Below, piece by piece: positions 30,739 to 39,447 of a DNA stretch of 64,000 nucleotides. A model generated the notes under the pieces. It was not told where the DNA came from. It made no database searches and saw only the letters and a list, made by a program, of their open reading frames with translations. The DNA lies in NCBI RefSeq assembly GCF_000612805.1, contig NZ_HG964411.1, positions 1 to 64,000 of the forward strand, given 5' to 3'. How positions within the stretch are numbered: the stretch's first letter is position 1; each line of letters starts with the position of its first letter. This stretch comes from Bacillus ndiopicus (lineage in GTDB: Bacteria; Bacillota; Bacilli; Bacillales_A; Planococcaceae). The position numbers and the translations under genes were made by a program.

Positions 30739-31539
30739 TTACTTTACTACTAATTGCAAAACAGCTTCAAGTAATTCCTTTGTAAAAGCCTCACCATTTA
30801 ATGTCGAATAGACAGTATTACCCAATGCTTGAGGCTGCTTATCCTTTAAATCGCCATGACTAGGTGTATATCCTATGTCTGCCATCGCAAGCATTCCATA
30901 ATCCATAATCGAATCGCCTGCTGCGATATGTGTATCATGTACACAATGCTCTCGCAAATAAGCAATTGCTGATTCCTTTGTTAATATTTTTGGCATCATA
31001 TATAATTTCCTACCGTTTAACCATATTCGCCATCCATATTTATCAAAACTCTGCATCATTGCTTGGTATTGTTCTAAGCTTAAAGCATCTCGATCCACAT
31101 AATGTACAGCAAATAGAGAGTCCATATGAAATGACTGTTTTAGCCATGTAGAAGATTTTACACTATGAAAATGCTGTAACATCTCCGCATAGGAAATGGC
31201 GCTATCTTCAATACGTTGACGTACAATTTTAGCCCACGCCTCATTGGGACGACCATTTTCTAATAGTATGCCACCATTACTAATAATCGCAAAGGTTGGT
31301 TGCAGCTTTTCGATAAAATGAAGTCTTTCATATTGTGCATAGGCTCTAGTTGTTACAGGTACGAACAATGTTTGTTGACATACTTTCTGTAGCAACATCA
31401 GCGTTTCCTCGGTCATATAACTAATCACTTCACCGTCTTTCTGTTCGACTGCTACGACCTCGCTTGTTGGTGGGAAGTTACGCAAAAGACGATTAGAATA
31501 AATTAATGTTCGGTCTAAATCTGATGTAAAGAGTAGTAT
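30739..31539 (-). CDS. HAD-family phosphatase of the ter module
   Basis: HAD hydrolase, about 266 residues. The catalytic motif I DLDRT is encoded upstream of the first ATG/GTG/TTG start, so the protein must begin earlier. The reading frame is open, and the only well-placed start is ATA at 31539, 8 bases after a strong GGAGG. ATA is a rare initiator, so this needs proof; a start at TTG 31485 would lose the nucleophile. Motif IV is GDSIMDYGMLAMADIGY near 204-220. It is the small phosphatase of the Ter-associated nucleotide-like biosynthetic module, 16 bases after the StiP-type gene. Confidence 0.75.
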   Translation of the reverse strand: MLLFTSDLDRTLIYSNRLLRNFPPTSEVVAVEQKDGEVISYMTEETLMLLQKVCQQTLFVPVTTRAYAQYERLHFIEKLQPTFAIISNGGILLENGRPNEAWAKIVRQRIEDSAISYAEMLQHFHSVKSSTWLKQSFHMDSLFAVHYVDRDALSLEQYQAMMQSFDKYGWRIWLNGRKLYMMPKILTKESAIAYLREHCVHDTHIAAGDSIMDYGMLAMADIGYTPSHGDLKDKQPQALGNTVYSTLNGEAFTKELLEAVLQLVVK

Positions 31540-31555
31540 AGGACAGCCCTCCTCT

Positions 31556-32656
31556 CTATGCCTCTTTAATTAACCCACAGCAAGCATAGGACATATTCGG
31601 GTACTCCTCAACAACGATATTTCTTTCTTTTGCTAAAAGTAGAATATGCTCTAGCTCATCTATATGCTGTGGATTAATTAAAATTTTCCATGGCATTCGA
31701 CGTAGCAATACTCGTGTCGTTTCACCCACACCAGGCTTTATAAAATTTATATTTGTTATATTAAATGTTTGTTGAATTCTTTGGACTGTTTCCATACCTG
31801 TCCAAGTTACTTTAGTTTCTGTTTCCTGTAAAAGTTGCTGTTCTATTTGATTTTCCACATGATTAAAATGAGACGTAATACTGTCTATGTAAAAGTTGGA
31901 GACATCTACATCTTCAAGCTCTTTGTAATATTTTGCTCCGTGAAAATCATACTTATCCATAAATTGCAGATTCAATATTGTACGACTTACTAAGCCTGAT
32001 ACCGTTGCATTCAAACAAGCTGACGGAATCAAAAAGTCCTCACGTGTGCCATATATAGCTGCGCAATGCCCTGGGTCAGCCAATACAGCCAATGTTGCAT
32101 CAAGCTGCTGTCGATGCCTTGCATTAAAGGCGTCACATGCTTGAAGTAGCTCATTTGCAATCGCCCCTTTACCTGTCCATCCATCTACAAATTGAATATG
32201 TGCTGACGGATGCTTAGCAAAAATATAGCGAATCGCCGTCTCATCTACGCCTCGCCCTCGAAGAATGGAGACAGAATAATGAGGAACACTCTTATTGTAT
32301 CGTATTTTTAAATAACGTTTAATTAAAATGCCAACAGGGGTACCCGCTCTAGCTAAACTTACAAGCACTAAATGCTCCAACCCTTGCTTCGCTACAATTT
32401 GCTCCGCAACTATGCCAACAGCAACAGCTATACGCTCTGCATAGTCATCTAATGTTTGATAAAAAAGAGACATATATGCCTCAGAAGGTTGATATTCCAT
32501 TGGCAGCATTTCCGAGTAATGTATGCCTGATTGGATAAGTTGCTCGCGTTGGTTATGCTCCATTTCCAAAGACACATGACCAATATCTCGCAACAAAAAT
32601 ATAACATCTTCTGGAGAATAGCTGCCCATTTTGTCTGGCTCTCTAATTATGTTCAT
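31556..32656 (-). CDS. StiP/Pelota-domain protein of the ter module
   Basis: 366 residues. The N-terminal and central part (SYSPEDVIFLLRDIG near 12-26, LVSLARAGTPVGILIKRY near 98-115, PHYSVSILRGRGVD) has the layout of the proteins annotated as cysteine protease StiP in ter operons, related to the phosphoribosyltransferase fold. The C-terminal NFIKPGVGETTRVLLRR near 301-317 looks like the small Pelota RNA-binding-type domain seen in the same family. Its start overlaps the PRTase gene stop by 4 bases. I infer a role in making or attaching a nucleotide-like metabolite; the protease label is only a family name. Confidence 0.75.
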   Translation of the reverse strand: MNIIREPDKMGSYSPEDVIFLLRDIGHVSLEMEHNQREQLIQSGIHYSEMLPMEYQPSEAYMSLFYQTLDDYAERIAVAVGIVAEQIVAKQGLEHLVLVSLARAGTPVGILIKRYLKIRYNKSVPHYSVSILRGRGVDETAIRYIFAKHPSAHIQFVDGWTGKGAIANELLQACDAFNARHRQQLDATLAVLADPGHCAAIYGTREDFLIPSACLNATVSGLVSRTILNLQFMDKYDFHGAKYYKELEDVDVSNFYIDSITSHFNHVENQIEQQLLQETETKVTWTGMETVQRIQQTFNITNINFIKPGVGETTRVLLRRMPWKILINPQHIDELEHILLLAKERNIVVEEYPNMSYACCGLIKEA

Positions 32657-33999
32657 ACTTCATCCTCCAATTCATGCATACAGATGACATAAATTTTCGC
32701 GTTACTCACGGACTGTAATGCACGTACAACTCTAGCTACAATTTCTTTATTTGCAATACGTTCCACTAGTAAAAAAAGTTCCGTATAAGGGCGATTTTGG
32801 ACATTATATAAATAATTAATTACGCCATTATTTTCAGGGCTTTCAAATGCAAGCTTTTGCGTAATCGTATAGCTCTTTGCATCTGAACAGTAAATGGGGC
32901 TACGTGTCGTTGATTGAAAATAAACATCTTCCCCTAAATATGCAGCGATTTCCATTGGCACATACATAAATTCACCAGTGCCAATAACAAGGGCTGGTCC
33001 ATCTGTTCGCAGTGTTTTTATTTGCTGAGCGATTGCTTGCAACGATTTCTGCTGCTGGCGTTGCTGCTCTGACGTCAACATAAATCTTCCAGTTGCAAAC
33101 ATATATGGTTGACGATTTTTTTGTCCATTTTCTGCTATCGAATGATAGTGCTGATAAACAAGAGGCTCCTCAATAGATAAAAGCTCCATATTTTTCGCCT
33201 CTTCTACCATAACCTGTGCCTGTTCATCTGTTAAAATCGGTGCACCATCACAGCTAAAAGAGCCGCGCATAATCGCTATAAAATCAATAGAAATATTCCA
33301 CTGCCTCTCCAATTGCTTAAAGATAGCATCCTGCTTCTCCGAACGCCAATCTAAAATAGAAAGTACTGTGTAATGTTGCACATGCGGGAATTTTTCCTTT
33401 AATGTTTGGATAATATTAATAGTTGTATTTCCTGTCGTAATCTCATCATCGATTAACACAATGCGCTTTGCTTGTAGCAACTTTTCTGGTGCATCACTAT
33501 AAATCCGATGACTCGTCGCGTGTGAATGCTCCTCTTCAAACGTAATAAAAGGTTCTATATCTAGCAATAACTCCCTAGTCGTATGAATATACGTAGCATT
33601 TGACTGAAATGTCTTAAAAACAGCATGTCCAAGTGCTGTTGCCGTTTCCGCAAATCCGATAAATAATGTCTCCTCAGGTAACTCAAGATATCCATCAACA
33701 AAGGGCTGTCCATCCTGCTTTTTGATTGCTTCAACAACCGAGGAAAGAGAAGGAACTTCCCTATCTACCAACCTCTGATAATACATCATGGCTAATAGAG
33801 TTCCCGTTAATAAAGGAATTTGCGGGCGGACAGCTAAATGTTTCCCAAGAAGGGTACTAACAAATAAAAACTGCCTTTTTTTATTAATGCGTGTTGCCAT
33901 TTTAAATAAATCCTCTACCTCAAATTGAAAAGGATTACTTTTAATATCTACTGTTATATCGTAATTCTGAATAATGTTCAGTCTTGCTTTTTGCTGCAC
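32653..33999 (-). CDS. phosphoribosyltransferase with C-terminal TRSP-type domain
   Basis: 448 residues beginning at a GTG, 8 bases after AGGAGG. A PRPP-binding loop typical of phosphoribosyltransferases, RIVLIDDEITTGNTTINII, is near 176-194. The C-terminal segment RGSFSCDGAPILTDEQAQ near 247-264 and the later VIGTGEFMYVPMEIAAYLGE near 340-359 fit the second domain (TRSP) found in Ter-linked PRTases. In the published Ter-system analyses this enzyme is one of a set predicted to build a nucleoside-like product. It lies 12 bases after the lyase gene, in one operon. Confidence 0.8.
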   Translation of the reverse strand: MQQKARLNIIQNYDITVDIKSNPFQFEVEDLFKMATRINKKRQFLFVSTLLGKHLAVRPQIPLLTGTLLAMMYYQRLVDREVPSLSSVVEAIKKQDGQPFVDGYLELPEETLFIGFAETATALGHAVFKTFQSNATYIHTTRELLLDIEPFITFEEEHSHATSHRIYSDAPEKLLQAKRIVLIDDEITTGNTTINIIQTLKEKFPHVQHYTVLSILDWRSEKQDAIFKQLERQWNISIDFIAIMRGSFSCDGAPILTDEQAQVMVEEAKNMELLSIEEPLVYQHYHSIAENGQKNRQPYMFATGRFMLTSEQQRQQQKSLQAIAQQIKTLRTDGPALVIGTGEFMYVPMEIAAYLGEDVYFQSTTRSPIYCSDAKSYTITQKLAFESPENNGVINYLYNVQNRPYTELFLLVERIANKEIVARVVRALQSVSNAKIYVICMHELEDEV

Positions 34000-34011
34000 A
34001 AATATATCCTC

Positions 34012-35172
34012 CTATTCCACATCCGTTAAAAGAGAAGCAAAATCCACCGATTCATGGTAAACACCATAAAGCTGTGCTTGACGTAAAATTTTCTGTGCCC
34101 ATCTTAAATGCGGCTTCATTTCATTCATTTTATTGGCATAATGACTTTTCAATACACCCTTTTGTCCTCCGTTATTTTCCACGATACTTAATGCATCTAA
34201 ATACTCCTCATAAGTAATTACATAAAGTGCATGAACAACGCGAATATGGCTTGGATGAATAACCGTTTTCCCTAGAATACCGTTTTGTCTATCCATTAAT
34301 ACTTCCTTCATTAAGCCATCCAAACAATCATCCAATAATGCTTGCCGAGCATTCAAAATGCCCTTCTCACTAAATGGTGTCATGCGCAATACAGGCTTTA
34401 ATACGCGGGCATTACTGAAATATTCCCAAACGGGCCCCGAAATAATAAAGCCATCTTCCTCTCGTCCTAGCACATTGACAATATCGGCGATACAATCTCG
34501 AATCACACTTATATCATAAATTGTCGAATCGACACGACGGCGAATACCATAAATGCCACAAAAATCTGTTGCGCCCATCCTTACATTTAAAACACGATTA
34601 CGATAGCGGTTTAATACCTCTTTTATCGCGAATAATGCCTCCATACGAGATTCCTTATATAACACTTCGCGACTTTCTAAAATAGGCATACCATACAAAG
34701 TTAATTGATGTTCTTGAATCGTTTGCTCTAATAATTCAAAGTAAAGGGCTCCTTGTGCTGCTGTAAATTTAGGGAAGACATAGCCGGTTAATACATCTTG
34801 GCTTTTTCCTAGAGTCGTTGTCAATAGCTTGAGCTGCTCAACGCTACGTACACGTATAAAAATAAGCGGTAAATCTTCTGGTGCTACTTTTTGGTTTGTA
34901 TATAATGTATATAGCTCCTCAATATCAGCTATTAACTTTGTCTCACAGCTTTCCAGTTCTCCATCCCCTACGGCATCCTCCAAATCAATGACAAAGGAAA
35001 CTAATTCAGGGTACTTTTTCGTTTGCACCATCTGGGCGATATTCGGCATAGAAGCCGGCATATATAAGGTTGCACCTAACGCATGAGACAATATATCGGG
35101 CGTTCCCCACTTCGTAAAGGCTTGAGGGCTTTTATAAAAAAACGACTTTGGTACTGTGGATAAATGTTGCAT
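34012..35172 (-). CDS. HpcH/HpaI aldolase/citrate lyase family protein of the ter module
   Basis: 386 residues with a TIM-barrel aldolase pattern. VSFVIDLEDAVGDGELE near 55-71 holds the acidic metal ligands, FIRVRSVEQ near 109-117 the substrate-binding Arg, TGYVFPKF near 134-141, and RMGATDFCGIYGIRR near 197-211. It resembles the C-C bond lyases (citrate lyase beta-like) that start Ter biosynthetic operons. AGGAGAG precedes ATG. The terC terminator upstream means this unit needs its own promoter in the 133-base gap; none was convincing. The substrate is unknown. Confidence 0.82.
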   Translation of the reverse strand: MQHLSTVPKSFFYKSPQAFTKWGTPDILSHALGATLYMPASMPNIAQMVQTKKYPELVSFVIDLEDAVGDGELESCETKLIADIEELYTLYTNQKVAPEDLPLIFIRVRSVEQLKLLTTTLGKSQDVLTGYVFPKFTAAQGALYFELLEQTIQEHQLTLYGMPILESREVLYKESRMEALFAIKEVLNRYRNRVLNVRMGATDFCGIYGIRRRVDSTIYDISVIRDCIADIVNVLGREEDGFIISGPVWEYFSNARVLKPVLRMTPFSEKGILNARQALLDDCLDGLMKEVLMDRQNGILGKTVIHPSHIRVVHALYVITYEEYLDALSIVENNGGQKGVLKSHYANKMNEMKPHLRWAQKILRQAQLYGVYHESVDFASLLTDVE

Positions 35173-35263
35173 ATAATCTCTCTCCTAATGAAAAATGGCC
35201 TTTTTATCAGTGACACTCGTCAGGTATTTACACACCATCAGAAAAAATACTTTGTAAAAAAAA

Positions 35264-35299
35264 CACTGCATCGGTCTACTTTTACAGACCAATACAGTG
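35264..35299 (-). terminator. terC terminator
   Basis: Minus strand: CACTGTATTGGTCT pairs with AGACCGATGCAGTG around an 8-base loop, followed by eight T residues. It starts 7 bases after the terC stop. Confidence 0.92.
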
Positions 35300-35305
35300 C
35301 GTTTG

Positions 35306-36052
35306 TTATGCAGCTGTTTTCTTGTTATATTTATGTACAATAAATGTTATTAAGAAGGCTGCAATTAAAATAATGAAGAATATTTCATGTGATATATGGA
35401 AACCGAATACACTTGCAAACATTTTAAGTGAAATAATCGCAATTAAAATATATGCGGTTGTTTCAAGCTCTGGTACTCGCTCGATTAATGTAAGGAAGAC
35501 CCCCGCAATTGTTCGCATCATAATAATACCAAGTACTCCGCCTAATAATAGCACCCACACTTGATCCGAGATGGCAAATGCCGCCAAAATAGAGTCCACA
35601 GAAAAAGCAATATCCATTAACTCAACAGAAATAACCGTTGCCCAGAATGTACCAAATATACGAACTAGCCAGCTACTTTTCTTAAACTCTTTTGCTTCAT
35701 CCTCATCATCATTTTTGTTTTTAAAGTGTGCAATCACTAACCACATTAGGTAAGCAGCACCTAGAATTTTTACAAGCGTAAATTTTACTAAATACACACC
35801 AATTCCAATAAAGATAAAACGGAAGAAATAGGCACCAAACATCCCATACATTAGTGCTTTTTTTCGTTGTTTTGGTGGGAGGTGCTTCACAAGAACAGCT
35901 AATACTAACGCATTGTCAGCGGATAACAAACCCTCCATAACAATTAACGAAAAAATTAGTCCCCACGCTACAGGGTCTGTTAAAACCTCTCCCCACATCT
36001 GCCAATTAAAAAACTGTGCATATGTATTTAGTATTTCATTAATAACGTTCAA
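35306..36052 (-). CDS. terC: TerC family integral membrane protein
   Basis: 248-residue membrane protein with about seven helices. Conserved acidic membrane motifs are VMEGLLSADNALVLAVLVKHLP near 38-59 and, in the second half, ELMDIAFSVDSILAAFAIS near 144-162. The duplicated Asp/Glu pattern is thought to bind or move cations; some TerC proteins export manganese. It ends with a lysine-rich tail. It lies 35 bases after a terD gene and closes the terD-terC unit, equivalent to yceF of B. subtilis. Confidence 0.93.
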   Translation of the reverse strand: MNVINEILNTYAQFFNWQMWGEVLTDPVAWGLIFSLIVMEGLLSADNALVLAVLVKHLPPKQRKKALMYGMFGAYFFRFIFIGIGVYLVKFTLVKILGAAYLMWLVIAHFKNKNDDEDEAKEFKKSSWLVRIFGTFWATVISVELMDIAFSVDSILAAFAISDQVWVLLLGGVLGIIMMRTIAGVFLTLIERVPELETTAYILIAIISLKMFASVFGFHISHEIFFIILIAAFLITFIVHKYNKKTAA

Positions 36053-36087
36053 TTAAGTTCCTCCGTCATCTAGCAAATGCTCGACAT

Positions 36088-36663
36088 TTATTGTAAGCCA
36101 TATGTGTTAACCAATACCGCTAAACCACCTTGGTAGCCTGATCCAACTGCAGCGAATTTCCACTCACCTTGGTGACGGTATAACTCACAAAATATAACGG
36201 CTGTTTCAATACTGAAATCTTCGCCTAAATCGTAGCGCAATATTTCTGCACCTGTATCTTCATTTGTTAAGCGGACATAGGCATTCAATACTTGTCCAAA
36301 GTTTTGATGGCGCCCTTCTGCATCATAAATTGTTACTGTTACAACGATTTTTTCAATTTGTGAAGATACTTGCTTTAAATTTACAAGAACCTTTTCATCA
36401 TCGCCATCTCCCTCACCTGTGCGATTATCGCCTGTATGCACAACGGATTTGTCTGGACTTGCTAAATTATTATAGAAAATAAAATCTTGTTCATTGCGAC
36501 ATTTTCCAGAGGCATCTAATAAAAATACAGAGGCATCTAAGTCAAAGTCCTGTCCACCATCAAATTGTTTGATATCCCAGCCTAAACCAATCCCTATGTT
36601 ATTTAAGCCTGGGTCCTGCTTTGTTAAATCAATACGTTGCCCTTTACTTAATTGAATAGCCAT
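36088..36663 (-). CDS. terD: TerD family stress protein
   Basis: 191 residues with the full TerD pattern: QLSKGQRIDLTKQDPGL near 3-19, the calcium-binding strings DGGQDFDLDASVFLLD near 35-50 and VVHTGDNRTGEGDGDDE near 73-89, the middle IYDAEGRHQNFGQV, and the C-terminal GEWKFAAVGSGYQGGL. Cytoplasmic; family members respond to tellurite and other stresses, and act with TerC at the membrane. A strong AAGGAGG site precedes ATG. A 181-base gap with inverted repeats separates it from the next terD upstream. Confidence 0.93.
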   Translation of the reverse strand: MAIQLSKGQRIDLTKQDPGLNNIGIGLGWDIKQFDGGQDFDLDASVFLLDASGKCRNEQDFIFYNNLASPDKSVVHTGDNRTGEGDGDDEKVLVNLKQVSSQIEKIVVTVTIYDAEGRHQNFGQVLNAYVRLTNEDTGAEILRYDLGEDFSIETAVIFCELYRHQGEWKFAAVGSGYQGGLAVLVNTYGLQ

Positions 36664-36844
36664 AAGAAACTTCCTCCTTCATTGCATGTTTACCTTGATT
36701 CAACGGATATATAAGCACCTGTTGTGCTCAATCTAAGAGCACCACATCCGTAAGAATACCAATATGCTATTATCTCAGGATGTGACGGTCTTAGGTTAAC
36801 TTTCACAAATTAGTTCGAAAAAATCTGGACTAACGTTTAATTGA

Positions 36845-37426
36845 TTAATTAACAGCTAAACCATAGTCATTACAAAGCGCTGCTAGACCGCCCTGATAAC
36901 CAGCTCCAATTGCATTAAACTTCCATTCACCATTATGGCGGTATAATTCGCCTACAACAATTGCTGTTTCAATACTGAAATCTTCACCCAAATCATAGCG
37001 AATGATTTCTTCGTTTGTTTGTTCATTCACAATGCGAATATAAGCATTTGTTACCATACCAAAGTTTTGGTTGCGTGATTCAGCATCATGGATTGTCACA
37101 GTAAATGCTATACGTTGGATATGTGCTGGTACTTCTGTTAAGCCTACTTTTATAACCTCGTCATCTCCATCACCAACACCTGTCAAATTATCTCCAGAGT
37201 GCACAACAGAACCATTGCCACCTGTTGTATTGTTATAGAAAATAAAATCGTTTTGGTCCGCTACCTTTCCAGTATCCGCCAATAAAAATACAGATGAATC
37301 TAAGTCAAAATCATTTCCGCCGTCATATTTATTCGTATCCCAGCCTAAGCCTACCACTACTTTTGTTAATCCTGGATTTGTTTTTGTTAAATCTACTTTT
37401 TGACCTTTTTGTAATGAAACTACCAT
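36845..37426 (-). CDS. terD: TerD family stress protein (second paralogue)
   Basis: 193 residues, closely similar to the product at 36088: [63 protein letters not shown] and [16 protein letters not shown]. The paired DxDLD and GDGDDE acidic loops expected for calcium binding are intact. GGGGG precedes ATG. It follows the first TerD gene by 24 bases. It corresponds to one of yceD/yceE of B. subtilis. Confidence 0.93.
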   Translation of the reverse strand: MVVSLQKGQKVDLTKTNPGLTKVVVGLGWDTNKYDGGNDFDLDSSVFLLADTGKVADQNDFIFYNNTTGGNGSVVHSGDNLTGVGDGDDEVIKVGLTEVPAHIQRIAFTVTIHDAESRNQNFGMVTNAYIRIVNEQTNEEIIRYDLGEDFSIETAIVVGELYRHNGEWKFNAIGAGYQGGLAALCNDYGLAVN

Positions 37427-37450
37427 TCTAAAATTCCCCCTAATTAGTTA

Positions 37451-38065
37451 TTATTGATATTTACGAACTACGTCACCAAGCTGAATATCATTTGTGCCAC
37501 TACCTACCGCCGCAAATTTCCACTCATTATTATGACGATAGATTTCGCCGCAAATTAATGTTGTTAAGTTTGAATAATCATCTGTTAAATTATAACGAAT
37601 AAGCTCATTTCCTGTCTTGTCATCATACACACGAATATATGCATTTTGAATCATACCAAAATGCTGATTGCGTGTTGCCGCACTATAAATATTTACAACA
37701 AACACTAGCTTATTGTATTTAGCAGGTACTGATGATAGGCGAATCGTAATCACTTCATCGTCTCCAGCCCCATCTCCTGTTAAATTATCTCCAGAGTGCT
37801 GAACAGTACCACAATCACTTGTTAATTTTCCAAAATAAATAACGTCATTCTTGTCAACAATCTTATCATCCTGCAACATTAATACAGATGCATCACAGTC
37901 AACGTTCGGTCCACTTGAGCCTCCGCCACCAAATAGACCTCCGAAAAAACCTCCGCTCTTCCCTTGACTTATAGGATCCCAGCCTAAACCAACCTTAATT
38001 GTGTCTAAACCTGCATTGCCTTTTGTCAAATCAACTCGTTGCCCTTTTTGTAAATTAATACCCAA
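37451..38065 (-). CDS. yceC: TerD family stress protein with Gly-rich insertion (YceC-like)
   Basis: 204 residues beginning at TTG, 9 bases after GGAGG. The TerD fold is present ([57 protein letters not shown]). The first acidic loop is altered to NVDCDASVLML and preceded by a glycine/serine-rich insertion (GGFFGGLFGGGGSSG near 36-50). This is the first gene of the terD-terC unit, just behind an ECF-type promoter. Length and the insertion resemble B. subtilis YceC. Confidence 0.9.
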   Translation of the reverse strand: MGINLQKGQRVDLTKGNAGLDTIKVGLGWDPISQGKSGGFFGGLFGGGGSSGPNVDCDASVLMLQDDKIVDKNDVIYFGKLTSDCGTVQHSGDNLTGDGAGDDEVITIRLSSVPAKYNKLVFVVNIYSAATRNQHFGMIQNAYIRVYDDKTGNELIRYNLTDDYSNLTTLICGEIYRHNNEWKFAAVGSGTNDIQLGDVVRKYQ

Positions 38066-38115
38066 TTTTAATGCCCTCCTTATCTTTTGTATACATGCTG
38101 TTTCATACTACCTAT

Positions 38116-38142
38116 TACGGATTAACAACTCATTATGTTTCA
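38116..38142 (-). promoter_or_regulatory. ECF sigma-type promoter of the ter operon
   Basis: Minus strand TGAAAC (38137-38142), a 17-base spacer and CGTA (38116-38119), 51 bases upstream of the first terD-type start. This matches the TGAAAC / CGT(A/C) pattern of the B. subtilis envelope-stress sigma factors, which are known to drive the yceC operon. An inverted repeat AACTAAAT...ATTTAGTT (38142-38160) abuts the -35 on its upstream side. Confidence 0.6.
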
Positions 38143-38160
38143 ACTAAATTTCATTTAGTT

Positions 38161-38489
38161 TTTTGAGCTTGCACAGGTAGATTCCTTAAAAGCCTATCAA
38201 TTTCTTTATGTATTACGAATACTTATTCATTATCGAATGAATTACAACTATTACCTTTACAAACAGTAAACGGTTTCTAGTATATATTTATCTTAAAATA
38301 AGATGACAAAAAACTCAATTAATTCCACCGAGATAAAACATATATTTAAATTCATTCATTTATAACAAATTTTTTATGGGGAAATGTCCAAATAGAGAAG
38401 GCATAGGCTTTGTAGACAATCAAAACTCCTTAGTAATCAAGAGCATATCCAAAGATAACCTTACTCATTTTTTAGTAATATGTTTATAC
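38161..38489. other. intergenic region between the divergent ter operon and small membrane gene
   Basis: AT-rich; an extended frame from 38376 reads into the small membrane gene but has no start site of its own that I trust. A TATAAT at 38490-38495 sits 33 bases before the TTG start of that gene, with no good -35. Confidence 0.35.
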
Positions 38490-38528
38490 TATAATAAGAC
38501 TATCTACTATTTTGGAGGTTTAACTATT

Positions 38529-38714
38529 TTGATTCGTAATTTTACATACTTAACATTATTTTGCGCAGTAAGTATGCTGTTAATTATTGGAGGTGTGCTA
38601 TTAACAAAGCTTCCTCCTGTTATTCAAATTGCAATGATTATAATCGGGTTAATTGGTGGTATTATAGGATTTATCTCCTCTATTAGGTTATTGTTAAAAC
38701 AAGAAAAAAAATAG
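38529..38714 (+). CDS. small membrane protein, 61 residues
   Basis: Two hydrophobic helices (about residues 6-26 and 31-52) joined by a short turn and followed by a basic tail (LLLKQEKK). I start at the TTG at 38529 because GGAGG lies 10 bases upstream. A longer frame from the ATG at 38376 would add 51 residues unlike a membrane protein and without a binding site. A TATAAT lies upstream and a terminator immediately downstream. I do not recognise the family. Confidence 0.55.
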   Translation: MIRNFTYLTLFCAVSMLLIIGGVLLTKLPPVIQIAMIIIGLIGGIIGFISSIRLLLKQEKK

Positions 38715-38729
38715 CCAACAAAACAAAAA

Positions 38730-38763
38730 AGCTATCCTACAAGAAATCTCTTGCAGGATAGCT
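38730..38763. terminator. bidirectional terminator between small membrane gene and yabR
   Basis: AGCTATCCT (38730-38738) pairs with AGGATAGCT (38755-38763), with an inner CAAGA/TCTTG stem after one mismatch. The minus side ends in TTTTTTGTTTTG, making it a strong yabR terminator. Confidence 0.88.
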
Positions 38764-38809
38764 TTCACATTTATCTAACACCTTTTCTACGCCTGAAATA
38801 GCCAGTAAA

Positions 38810-39235
38810 CTAACCTCGTCTAGCTCCACGGCCACCGCGTTTTGATTCTGTTGCACGCTTTAATGTTGTAAGACGCTCATCGCTATCTTTTAAGAAACGT
38901 GCCATTTTTTGCTCGAAAGTCTCTTTCGGTTGACGATCATTGCGCTCGTTCGAACGATTATCGCGACGTGGACGTTGAGGACGCTCTGGTCGCTCTGGTT
39001 GAGGCTTCGCTTTGCGGATTGAAAGACCAATCTTACCGTCAGCTTCAACATTCATCACCTTGACTTCAACTTCATCTCCTACTTTTAGAAGCTCGTTGAT
39101 GTCTTTAACATAGTTGTCTGCCACTTCACTAATGTGTACTAAACCCGTTTTGCCATCTGGCAGCTCAACGAATGCTCCAAAATTTGTGATGCCTGTTACC
39201 TTACCTTGTAATTTGCTGCCTACTTCAATTGACAT
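38810..39235 (-). CDS. yabR: S1-domain RNA-binding protein (YabR)
   Basis: 141 residues. The first 72 form one S1 RNA-binding domain (VGSKLQGKVTGITNFGAFVE, KTGLVHISEVADNYV, GLSIRKAKPQP). The rest is a basic, Arg/Pro-rich low-complexity tail (PERPERPQRPRRDNRSNE, then SKRGGRGARRG) likely to bind RNA. It is an orthologue of B. subtilis YabR by position after divIC. Transcription is probably strong, from a consensus promoter followed by tandem palindromic repeats (39296-39370). A GGAGGAG site precedes ATG. Confidence 0.93.
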   Translation of the reverse strand: MSIEVGSKLQGKVTGITNFGAFVELPDGKTGLVHISEVADNYVKDINELLKVGDEVEVKVMNVEADGKIGLSIRKAKPQPERPERPQRPRRDNRSNERNDRQPKETFEQKMARFLKDSDERLTTLKRATESKRGGRGARRG

Positions 39236-39295
39236 AAAAAAAATGCTCCTCCTTAAAAATTAAGCGACTTCAAAAGTCATGTACTAAGTATACTG

Positions 39296-39339
39296 AAACT
39301 TTTATAAAAGTTTCTATCCACTTTTATAACAGTTTCTAT
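39296..39339 (-). promoter_or_regulatory. tandem palindromic repeats downstream of the yabR promoter
   Basis: Two direct repeats of 22 bases (39339-39318 and 39317-39296, reading minus) each contain GAAACT, one base, then TTATAAAAGT. The second, with neighbouring bases, forms a perfect 20-base palindrome (39295-39314, GAAACTTTTATAAAAGTTTC). They start a few bases after the -10, where an operator would block initiation or early elongation. Confidence 0.6.
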
Positions 39340-39342
39340 TCT

Positions 39343-39370
39343 ATTATAACGAACAGGATAATCGTGTCAA
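39343..39370 (-). promoter_or_regulatory. yabR sigma-A promoter, consensus hexamers
   Basis: TTGACA (39365-39370), a 16-base spacer and TATAAT (39343-39348) on the minus strand. Both hexamers are perfect, about 110 bases before the yabR start. Confidence 0.8.
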
Positions 39371-39447
39371 CAACACTGCCTAAATCCAATTCATTTCACA
39401 GCAATAGGGCTGACCCTTTATTTTTTCATACGGATCCGCCCTTGCAG

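Noticed and set aside
26875..38809. tRNA genes expected from the B. subtilis order between yabR and spoIIE
   Set aside because: No T-arm-like sequence or cloverleaf found; the interval holds the ter island instead.
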